A stretch of 64,000 nt of DNA from positions 62,001 through 126,000 of the forward strand of contig NZ_JARZHG010000025.1 in NCBI RefSeq assembly GCF_029946505.1. Reading direction: 5' to 3'. Below are positions 8,640-15,334 of the stretch, piece after piece. The stretch comes from Polyangium sp. y55x31. Its GTDB lineage: Bacteria; Myxococcota_A; Polyangia; Polyangiales; Polyangiaceae. The notes under the pieces were generated by a model. It saw only the letters and a program-made list of their open reading frames with translations, made no database searches and was not told where the DNA came from. The position numbers and the translations under genes were made by a program. The stretch's first letter is position 1. Each line of letters starts with the position of its first letter.

Positions 8640-9320
8640 TCACTGGATCCACCGGAAGAGCCGCTCGAAATCGAGCCCTTCTCCCCGGAACAGCACCCCG
8701 AGCACCTGCCCTCGCACGAGCGCGCTCGGCACCGTGCCCATCACCCGGCTGTCGAGCGACGCGGGCCGGTTGTCGCCCATCACGAAGAGGTGATTCGGAG
8801 GCACCACCAGAGGACCGAAGTCCTCGAAGTCGCGACCTCCCGACTCGTGCGCGAGCCCGCCGAGGTGCTCCAAGAACCGCCCGTCCGGCAGCCGCTCGAT
8901 GCGCTGCGGCCGACCGTCGATGTAGAGGATCCCCCGCTTCATCGCGACGGATTGTCCCTCCGTGGCGACCACGCGCTTGACCAGCGGGATCGCGCCGCCG
9001 CGCGGATCGGCGAAGACCACGACGTCCCCGGGGCGCGGGCTCTTGTGGTGGAAGAGCCAGGCGTCGGTGAACGGGATGCGAAGGCCGTAGGCGGCTTTGG
9101 CCACGAAGATCCGATCGCCGGGCTCGATCGTGGGCCACATCGAGCCCGTGGGCACGTGGTACTGGTCGGCGAGCGAGGCGCGCGCCGCCGTCAGGACGAA
9201 GACGAGCGCGAGGAACTTGAGGGTCCGTTTGAAGAGGCCCACGAGGAGGCGCCTGCGTCGCGACGCGACGGGCGGCGTAGCCTCTTCGGAGAGCGTGAGG
9301 GAAGGCTCGAACGAGGCCAT
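8640..9320 (-). CDS. lepB: Signal peptidase I
   Basis: A 226-residue membrane serine protease that removes Sec and Tat signal peptides on the outer face of the cytoplasmic membrane. There is one membrane segment at about 30-49, followed by the catalytic Ser region (S60 in PTGSMWPT) and the catalytic Lys (K115 in LVKRVVA). The family box MGDNRPASLDSR is near the C-terminus. ATG at 9320 is used because the frame upstream of it lies in the divergent aroE promoter region. It is convergent with ftsH and divergent from aroE. Confidence 0.93.
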   Translation of the reverse strand: MASFEPSLTLSEEATPPVASRRRRLLVGLFKRTLKFLALVFVLTAARASLADQYHVPTGSMWPTIEPGDRIFVAKAAYGLRIPFTDAWLFHHKSPRPGDVVVFADPRGGAIPLVKRVVATEGQSVAMKRGILYIDGRPQRIERLPDGRFLEHLGGLAHESGGRDFEDFGPLVVPPNHLFVMGDNRPASLDSRVMGTVPSALVRGQVLGVLFRGEGLDFERLFRWIQ

Positions 9321-9369
9321 CGCGTGGTGGTCGGTAGCATCACGGCCAAGGCCGATCCAGCCTGCGCGC

Positions 9370-10203
9370 ATGACGAACGCCCACGCATCCGCGGCAAAGC
9401 TCACGCTCTGCGGATCGATTTCGCTTTATCCGGTTTCCCTCGGCTCCGCGATGCACCTCGCGGGCTACCGCGCGCTCGGCTTGCCGTTCACGTACGTGCC
9501 GTTTCGCGTGACGGATCTCGGGGGCGCGATCACGGGCATGCGCGCGCTCGGGATCCGCGGGCTCGGCGTGTCGATGCCGTACAAGCAAGAGATCCTCCCG
9601 CTGCTCGACGCGATCGATCCCCTCGCGGCGAAGATCGGCGCGGTGAACACGGTCGTGCAGGAGGATGGGCGGCTCCTCGGGCACAACACCGACTGCGTGG
9701 GCGCGGTGCGCGCGCTCGAAGAGGTCGCGCCCGTGAAAGGCGCGCGCGCGCTGGTGCTCGGGGCCGGCGGGGCCGGGCGCGCGGTGGCGCACGGGCTCGC
9801 GGATGCAGGGGCGAAGGTGACCGTGACGAACCGGAGCGTCGACAAGGCCGAGGCGCTCGCGGCCGAGGTCGGAGGACGCGCGGCCGGCATCGAGGAGGCG
9901 CGAAACGCGGGGAGCTACGACATCGTCGTGAACGCGACGTCCGTGGGCATGGGGGAGATCACGGCGGAGAGTCCGGTGCCGGAGGAGGCGATCCCTGCCG
10001 GGCTGCTCGTGATGGACATCGTGTACAAGCCGATCGAGACGGCGCTCGTCCGCGCGGCGAGCCGGCGAGGCGCGCGCGTGATCCATGGCGGGCGCATGCT
10101 CTTGCACCAGGCCGCGCGGCAGTTCGAGCTCTACACGGGCGAGCGAGCGCCGCTCGACGCGATGGATGCCGCGCTCCGGGAGCAAATCGCGATGCTCGGG
10201 TGA
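9370..10203 (+). CDS. aroE: Shikimate dehydrogenase
   Basis: A 277-residue enzyme reducing 3-dehydroshikimate to shikimate with NADPH, in aromatic amino acid synthesis. The catalytic Lys is K72 (VSMPYKQEI), the conserved Asp is D108 (HNTDCVGAV), and the NADPH loop GAGGAG is at 131-136. The usual shikimate-binding HSLSP region is altered here to YPVSLGSAMH (20-29), so substrate contacts may differ slightly. ATG at 9370 places the conserved N-terminal strand correctly; the longer open frame upstream runs into lepB. Standard length for AroE. Confidence 0.9.
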   Translation: MTNAHASAAKLTLCGSISLYPVSLGSAMHLAGYRALGLPFTYVPFRVTDLGGAITGMRALGIRGLGVSMPYKQEILPLLDAIDPLAAKIGAVNTVVQEDGRLLGHNTDCVGAVRALEEVAPVKGARALVLGAGGAGRAVAHGLADAGAKVTVTNRSVDKAEALAAEVGGRAAGIEEARNAGSYDIVVNATSVGMGEITAESPVPEEAIPAGLLVMDIVYKPIETALVRAASRRGARVIHGGRMLLHQAARQFELYTGERAPLDAMDAALREQIAMLG

Positions 10204-10233
10204 GCCGGGCCGGATCCGAAGAGCCTTTTGTTT

Positions 10234-10252
10234 GCAGACCGTCGTGGTCTGC
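10234..10252 (+). promoter_or_regulatory. Inverted repeat between aroE and SUMF1-domain gene
   Basis: GCAGACC (10234-10240) and GGTCTGC (10246-10252) make a perfect 7-bp stem with a 5-nt loop. It lies 30 bp after the aroE stop and 4 bp before the next ATG. It could end the aroE transcript or occlude the start of the following gene. Confidence 0.35.
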
Positions 10253-10256
10253 CGGC

Positions 10257-11510
10257 ATGCTCCGCGCCGTGGATCGTCGGGCCCTGCTCCTCGCGCAGCT
10301 CGCCGTCGTGGCCCTCGGATGCAGCGCCGAGACATCCCCCGCACCCGCGCCCGCCTCGACGAACGTCGCCGCAGCCGCGCCCGCTTCTGCGGCCGCTTCT
10401 GCTTCGGCTTCCGCTCCCGCTTCCGCCGCCGCTTCCGCTTCGGCTTCCGCTCCCCTCCCCGAGCCTCCGCCCGAGGGCATGATCGCCCTGCCGCCGGCCA
10501 TCTACCTCATGGGCTCGCGCGCGCTCGAGGGGCTGCCCGAGGAGAAGCCGATGCACGAGGTCGTCCTCGCCGGCTTCTACCTCGACCGCACCGAGGTCAC
10601 CGTCGCCGCCTACCGCGCCTGCGTCGCCGCCGGCGCTTGCACCGCCGCGCACACCGGCGAGTCCTTCTGCCCCGGCGACACCCCCGACAAGGCGAACCAC
10701 CCCATCAGTTGCATCGACTTCCACCAGGCCGAGGCCTACTGCGCCTTCGCCAAGAAGCGCCTGCCCACCGAGCGCGAGTGGGAGTACGCCGCGCGCGGCG
10801 GCAGCGAGCACCGCAAGTTCTCCTGGGGCGACGACCCGCCCGACGAGAAACATGCCTGCTACGACCACCCCGGCACCTGCCCCGTCGCCTCCTTCCCCGC
10901 CGGCGCCTTCGGCCTGTACGACATGTCGGGCAATGTGTGGGAATGGACCTCCACCGTCTACGGCCCCTACCCGGACGAGCGCACCACCGGCACCCACCGC
11001 GTCTACCGCGGCGGGAGCTGGAGCCGCCGCTTCCCCAAGTGGCTCCGCACGGCCCTGCGCAATCGGTACGAACCGAACAAGTGGAGCGCCTCGCTCGGCG
11101 TGCGTTGCGCGAAGTCGCAAACCCCCCTCGCCTGCCCGCCCGACACCGAGCCCCGCGGCGAAGCCTGCGTCCGCGTGAAGGGCGATCCCACGTGCGAGCC
11201 CGGCCTCTCGTGGAACGGAAAAGCTTGCTCGCTCGGCGGCGTCGCCCTGCCGGTCGGCGCCGAGGTCGCCGCTTCCCCGGCCGCCACGGCCTCCCCGACC
11301 GCCGAACCCCCTGCCGCCGCGCCCGCGCCCGTCCGCCGCACCCGCACGCCTCGATTCGACGACGATTGCAAGGCACATTACGCCGGCCGCCCAGCGGCTT
11401 ATCGTTACGAGGGGGGCACGTTTTACAGCCGGAACCCGGTCATCGCCGGTGACGGCTGCACGAAGCGGGACATGGGCGAGAACTGGACGAGCGCCTGCTG
11501 TTCGGGCTAA
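10257..11510 (+). CDS. SUMF1/FGE-sulfatase-domain lipoprotein, probably not a formylglycine generator
   Basis: A 417-residue lipoprotein (lipobox VALGC, C22). A low-complexity Ala/Ser/Pro linker (about 23-75) contains a perfect-frame 36-bp duplication (10383-10418 and 10419-10454). A SUMF1-type domain follows (about 80-290: EGMIALPPAIYLMGS, FYLDRTEVTVAAYRAC, RLPTEREWEYAARGG, GNVWEWTSTVY, RGGSWSRRF, SLGVRCAKS). The paired copper-binding cysteines of true FGE (SxCxxxxCxxR) are absent at SWSRRFPKWLRTALR. A second Cys-containing segment lies at the C-terminus. It is likely a surface or periplasmic binding or scaffold protein. Confidence 0.82.
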   Translation: MLRAVDRRALLLAQLAVVALGCSAETSPAPAPASTNVAAAAPASAAASASASAPASAAASASASAPLPEPPPEGMIALPPAIYLMGSRALEGLPEEKPMHEVVLAGFYLDRTEVTVAAYRACVAAGACTAAHTGESFCPGDTPDKANHPISCIDFHQAEAYCAFAKKRLPTEREWEYAARGGSEHRKFSWGDDPPDEKHACYDHPGTCPVASFPAGAFGLYDMSGNVWEWTSTVYGPYPDERTTGTHRVYRGGSWSRRFPKWLRTALRNRYEPNKWSASLGVRCAKSQTPLACPPDTEPRGEACVRVKGDPTCEPGLSWNGKACSLGGVALPVGAEVAASPAATASPTAEPPAAAPAPVRRTRTPRFDDDCKAHYAGRPAAYRYEGGTFYSRNPVIAGDGCTKRDMGENWTSACCSG

Positions 11511-11669
11511 CGCATACATCGGTGGTGCGGCTTTCGCGGGGCCGCGGGGCGCTCGCGAGCGTCGCTGGTGGCCTAAGGCCGCTCGCCCATCTAGGCTGTC
11601 CCGCCTCTGGGGGACCCCGCTGCGCTCGGACGAGCCGAGCCACCGCGCCACCCGAGCCTCTGTTTTCCC
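11511..11669. repeat. Inverted-repeat-rich spacer with a palindromic-family core (11607-11639)
   Basis: This 159-bp gap before astA holds several short palindromes (CGCTCGCGAGCG, GGCCTAAGGCC). It also contains CTGGGGGACCCC followed by gctgcgctcggacgagccgag (11619-11639, 21 bp), which occurs as an exact reverse complement at 27574-27594. It is related to the 12699-12850 units through the CGCTCGG/GAGCCGAG core. Confidence 0.55.
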
Positions 11670-12698
11670 ATGCTGCCCTTCGAGATTCGCGCCGCCACCC
11701 TCGGTGATGAGGAGCAAATGCTCCGCGTCGCGCGACACCTCAACTCGGTCAATCTGCCGCACGATCGGGACGCGATTCACGAGATCGTGAGCCTCTCCCA
11801 CAAGAGCTTCACCGGCGAGATCAAGGATCCACGCCTGCGGCAGTACGTCTTCGTCCTCATCGACCGCGTGAAGCAGCACATCATCGGCACCTCGATGATC
11901 ATCGCGCAGCTCGGCCGGCGCGGCGCGCCCTACATCTACTTCGACGTGCTCGACGAGGAGCGGTACTCGGCCACGATCGACCGGCACTTCCACCACACGC
12001 TCCTGCGCATCGGTTACTCGTACGACGGCCCGACCGAGATCGGCGGCCTCGTGATCATGCCCGAGTACCGCCGCACCGACCGGCTCGGCACGTTCATCTC
12101 GTACGTCCGGTTCCTCTACCTCGCGGCCCACCGCGACCTCTTCCAGCAGGAGGTCCTCGCCGAGCTCATGCCCCCGCTCGAGCCCGACGGCACGAGCCAC
12201 CTCTGGGAGGCCCTCGGCCGGCGCTTCACGGACATGACGTACGCCGAGGCCGACCGGCTCTCGAAGAAGAACAAGGAGTTCATCAAGGGCCTCTTCCCCG
12301 AAGGGCCCATCCACGCGTCGCTCTTGCCCGTGGAGGCGCAGAAGGTCATCGGCAAGACCGGCCTCCAGACACGCGGCGTGGAAAAACTCCTGCGCCGCAT
12401 CGGCTTCCGCTACGCCCACCGCGTCGACCCCTTCGACGGCGGCCCGCACTACACGGCGCGGATGGACGAGATCACGCTCATCGCCGACACGAAGCGCACC
12501 CGCGCCGATCGCCCCTACGCCCCGATCGCCGGCGATCGCAAAGGCATCCTGGCCGTCGAGATGCCCGAGCCCCCGTTCTTCCGGGCGGTCCTCGGCCACC
12601 TGCGCGAGGGCCCGCGCGGCGTCGCCATCGACGACGAGGCCTGGGAGACGCTCAACCTCCACCACTCGAGCCCGCTCATCGTCCTCCCCATCGAGTGA
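11670..12698 (+). CDS. astA: Arginine N-succinyltransferase
   Basis: A 342-residue AstA-family acyltransferase (GNAT-like fold). In the AST pathway it transfers succinyl from succinyl-CoA to arginine as the first step of arginine degradation. Family blocks are visible: GDEEQMLRVARHLNSVNLP, GGLVIMPEYRR, VLAELMPPLEPDG, FWxxLGRRF-like LWEALGRRFTDM, LLPVEAQKVIG and DPFDGGPHY. The other ast genes are not adjacent, so the gene stands alone here, as often seen in delta-type genomes where its real substrate is less certain. It ends at the tandem palindrome array. Confidence 0.87.
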   Translation: MLPFEIRAATLGDEEQMLRVARHLNSVNLPHDRDAIHEIVSLSHKSFTGEIKDPRLRQYVFVLIDRVKQHIIGTSMIIAQLGRRGAPYIYFDVLDEERYSATIDRHFHHTLLRIGYSYDGPTEIGGLVIMPEYRRTDRLGTFISYVRFLYLAAHRDLFQQEVLAELMPPLEPDGTSHLWEALGRRFTDMTYAEADRLSKKNKEFIKGLFPEGPIHASLLPVEAQKVIGKTGLQTRGVEKLLRRIGFRYAHRVDPFDGGPHYTARMDEITLIADTKRTRADRPYAPIAGDRKGILAVEMPEPPFFRAVLGHLREGPRGVAIDDEAWETLNLHHSSPLIVLPIE

Positions 12699-12850
12699 CG
12701 CCTGGGGGCCACGCTCGGCGAGCCGAGCTGCGCCCCCAAACCCCCCGACGCTTGGGGGCTACGCTCGGCGAGCGAGCTGCGCCCCCAAACCCCCCCGACG
12801 CTTGGGGGCTACGCTCGGCGAGCGAGCTGCGCCCCCAAACCCCCCCGACG
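12699..12850. repeat. Three tandem 50-bp palindromic units
   Basis: Units start at 12699, 12749 and 12799 with a 50-bp period. The last two are identical; the first differs at a few bases (cctgggggcc instead of cttgggggct). Each folds as GGGGGC, 3-nt bulge, GCTCG, loop, CGAGC, 3-nt bulge, GCCCCC, followed by AAACCCCCCC. The array begins directly after the astA stop, so it may also act as its 3' end. It is homologous to the unit inside queA at 59-111. Confidence 0.9.
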
Positions 12851-12894
12851 CTCCGGACAACCCTCTGGCTGCGCACCGAGCCGTCGCGCTCGCC

Positions 12895-12944
12895 CCCTTG
12901 TATTCTGTGCGTTCTTTCGCTACAGAATTTTTAGTACACAAGGG
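12895..12944 (+). promoter_or_regulatory. Interrupted palindrome covering the ribosome-binding region of the GMC oxidoreductase
   Basis: Two nested arms face each other: CCCTTGT (12895-12901) with ACAAGGG (12938-12944), and TTCTGT (12903-12908) with ACAGAA (12922-12927). The right outer arm contains the AAGGG of the probable Shine-Dalgarno, 8 bp before ATG 12953. The block is AT-rich compared with its surroundings. It may be a repressor operator or a leader structure that hides the ribosome-binding site. Confidence 0.45.
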
Positions 12945-12952
12945 AGCCACGC

Positions 12953-14977
12953 ATGGTTGCTCACCCGGACCCTCCGCTGTCCGTCCACAGCGATCTCGAA
13001 GGCCTCACACGTGGTCTGAGCCACAAGGCACCGACCCCCACACGCGCCGACCGAGGCAGGTGGCTCTCCACGCGTGAGCTCGACATCCTGACGGCGGTCG
13101 CCGAGGTCGCCCTCCCCCCAGGGCGCTTCCTCGAAGGCGCGGGCCGACAAACCGCCGAGGCCACGCACCGTTACCTGTCCGACATCCCCCGCGAGGCGAG
13201 CCGCGTCTTTCAGGCCGCGCTCTGGGCCGTCGAGCTCTCCACGCTTCCCACGAAGCGAAGGCCATTCTCGGAGCTCTCCTCGGAAGCGCGCCTCTCGACG
13301 CTCCGGCGCTTCGAGCAATCGCGCGTGCTGCCGATCCGCGAGGTCGCTCGTGTCCTGCTCACGCCGCTCAAAGCCATGCATTTCGACCGGCCCGAGATGT
13401 TCCGCCACGTCGGCTGCCGCTACGAGCTCGAGACGGTGCGCGACGAACAACCCCGCTGGATGGCCCGCGTGACCGACGGGCGTGACGTCGAGGAGGATCT
13501 CGACCTCGAATGCGAGGTCGTCGTGGTCGGCACGGGCGCAGGCGGCGCGGCCGCGGCCTACGAGCTCGCCTCGCGCGGGCGGGCCGTGCTCCTGCTCGAG
13601 GAGGGCCATTACCACAGGCGATCGAGCTTCAACGGCAGGCCCTCCCGAGCGTTTGGCAATCTCTATCGCGACAAGGGAATGACCGTCGCCCTCGGCAACG
13701 TGAACATCCCCGTCTGGGCCGGCCGCGCCGTCGGCGGCAGCACGGTCATCAACTCCGGCACCTGCTATCGCGCCCCGGCCCGCACGTTCGCCTACTGGCG
13801 TGATCACCACGGGCTGCCCCGCGACTTCTCGCCCGAGGGCCTCGGCCCCTATTACGAGCGCGTCGAGGCCATGCTCGGCGTCGCCCCCGCGAATCCGCTC
13901 CACCTCGGCAAGATCGCCGGCATCATCGCGCGTGGCGCCGAGCACCTCGGCCTGCGCCACCACGCGCTCACCCGCAACGCGCCCGATTGCGACGGCCAGG
14001 GCATTTGTTGCTTCGGCTGCCCCACCGGCGCGAAACGCTCGACCGACGTGAGCTACGTGCCTGCCGCGCTCGCCCGCGGCGCCGAGCTCGTGACGGCCGC
14101 GCGCGTCGATTTCGTGGACATCGTGGCCGGACGCGCCCGTGGCGTCACCGCGACGCTCGGCGCCGAACGAACGAAAGGCCGCGCCCCGCGCCTCCGCGTC
14201 CGCGCGGATGCCGTGGTCGTCGCCGGCGGCACGCTGATGACGCCGCTCCTCCTGCGCCGCAGCAGCGCGTGCTTATCCTCGGGGATGCTCGGGAAAAACC
14301 TCTCGATCCACCCCGCCTCGAAGGTGATGGCGCTCTTCGACGACCGCGTCGATCAATGGAACGGGATCCCGCAAGGGTATTCGATCGACCATTTCGCCGA
14401 AGAAGGCCTGCTCTTCGAGGGCGGCTCCCTCCCGTTCGACGTCGCCGCGATCGGCGTGCCCTGGTCGGGGCCGAGGTATGTCGAGGTGATGGAAAAATAC
14501 CCATACCTCGCGACGTTCGGCTTCATGATCCAGGACCATAGCCGCGGCGAAGTGCGCACGGGCCCCGGCGGCCGCCCGCTGCTCTTTTATCGCATGAACG
14601 AGCGGGATACGCGGCTCCTCCAGCGCGGCGTCGAGATCCTCTGCGAGGTCTTTCAGGCCGCCGGCGCGCGCCGCGTCTTGCCTTTCGTCGCGGGCCACGA
14701 CGAGGTGAACACGAAGGAGGCCCTCGCCCGGCTCCGATCGAGCCGCATGCAGCCGAGCGACATCGAGGTGACCGCTTACCATCCCCTCGGAACGTGCCGT
14801 ATCGGAACCAATCCCGCCCGCTCCTGCCTCGGCCCCGACCACGAAGCCCACGACGTCGCAGGGCTTTACGTATGCGACGGCAGCGCCGTCCCGTCGTCGC
14901 TCGGCGTGAACCCCCAGATGACCATCATGGCCATGGCCCTGCGCGCCGCCGAAATCCTCGATCAGCGGCTCGGCTAG
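12953..14977 (+). CDS. GMC-family FAD-dependent oxidoreductase
   Basis: A 674-residue flavoprotein of the glucose-methanol-choline family. Residues 1-180 form an N-terminal helical extension. The FAD-binding motif VVGTGAGG is at about 191-198, followed by a second FAD contact (GRAVGGSTVINSGTCY). A Cys cluster CCFGCPTGAKRST and the C-terminal HPLGTCRIG and GVNPQMT complete the fold. The extension and Cys cluster are typical of the branch containing long-chain alcohol oxidases and sterol or cholesterol oxidase relatives. There is no signal peptide. The substrate is probably a lipid alcohol, but this is inferred from the branch only. Confidence 0.85.
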   Translation: MVAHPDPPLSVHSDLEGLTRGLSHKAPTPTRADRGRWLSTRELDILTAVAEVALPPGRFLEGAGRQTAEATHRYLSDIPREASRVFQAALWAVELSTLPTKRRPFSELSSEARLSTLRRFEQSRVLPIREVARVLLTPLKAMHFDRPEMFRHVGCRYELETVRDEQPRWMARVTDGRDVEEDLDLECEVVVVGTGAGGAAAAYELASRGRAVLLLEEGHYHRRSSFNGRPSRAFGNLYRDKGMTVALGNVNIPVWAGRAVGGSTVINSGTCYRAPARTFAYWRDHHGLPRDFSPEGLGPYYERVEAMLGVAPANPLHLGKIAGIIARGAEHLGLRHHALTRNAPDCDGQGICCFGCPTGAKRSTDVSYVPAALARGAELVTAARVDFVDIVAGRARGVTATLGAERTKGRAPRLRVRADAVVVAGGTLMTPLLLRRSSACLSSGMLGKNLSIHPASKVMALFDDRVDQWNGIPQGYSIDHFAEEGLLFEGGSLPFDVAAIGVPWSGPRYVEVMEKYPYLATFGFMIQDHSRGEVRTGPGGRPLLFYRMNERDTRLLQRGVEILCEVFQAAGARRVLPFVAGHDEVNTKEALARLRSSRMQPSDIEVTAYHPLGTCRIGTNPARSCLGPDHEAHDVAGLYVCDGSAVPSSLGVNPQMTIMAMALRAAEILDQRLG

Positions 14978-15334
14978 ACGGCTGGACGAAATGCCGCTTT
15001 AACAGACACCGCCGGCGAGGACGATTCGCTTTGCTGGACGAATCGCCGTTTTAGCAGACGCATTTCCCTGATCATCGGACATTCCATGTCCGACCGATTA
15101 TCGTCCGAGTGCTTCCACGTCCGTCCGAGCGGTGGTAAGGTCGGTCGCCCGAGGGACGGTCCCCGGGGTGATTCCAGCGGATCACTTCCTTCCCGAAGCT
15201 GCGGCGTCGCCGCTTCGAAAGAAATCCGTCGTGCGGCCCGAGCGCCGACGATCGCGCAAGAGCGTACGGTGGGGGACGGAAGTGGAGCGCTCGAATCGCT
15301 GATGTTCCTGCTTACAGGAAGGTTTCAACAGCAA
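14978..15334 (+). promoter_or_regulatory. 357-bp non-coding region with a direct repeat and a dyad, upstream of the Cys-rich gene
   Basis: An imperfect 27-bp direct repeat lies at 14981-15007 and 15033-15059 (gctggacga, then gccg, then ttta/ttaa, then agac; 52-bp period). A perfect dyad TCGGACA-ttcca-TGTCCGA lies at 15075-15093. The region is the presumed leader of the gene at 15335. A weak upstream extension of that frame (start at 15086) has no protein-like content. Confidence 0.5.

Noticed and set aside
10131-12665. An 844-codon minus-strand frame opposite the SUMF1 gene and astA
   Set aside because: It spans two well-supported plus-strand genes, has Arg/Gly/Ala-rich composition and no recognisable motif; an effect of third-position GC.
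12699-12850. CRISPR array
   Set aside because: The units are directly adjacent with no unique spacers, and there are no cas genes nearby.
12695-12950. Small ORFs within the tandem 50-bp array
   Set aside because: Their products are just translations of the palindromic DNA and have no start signals.
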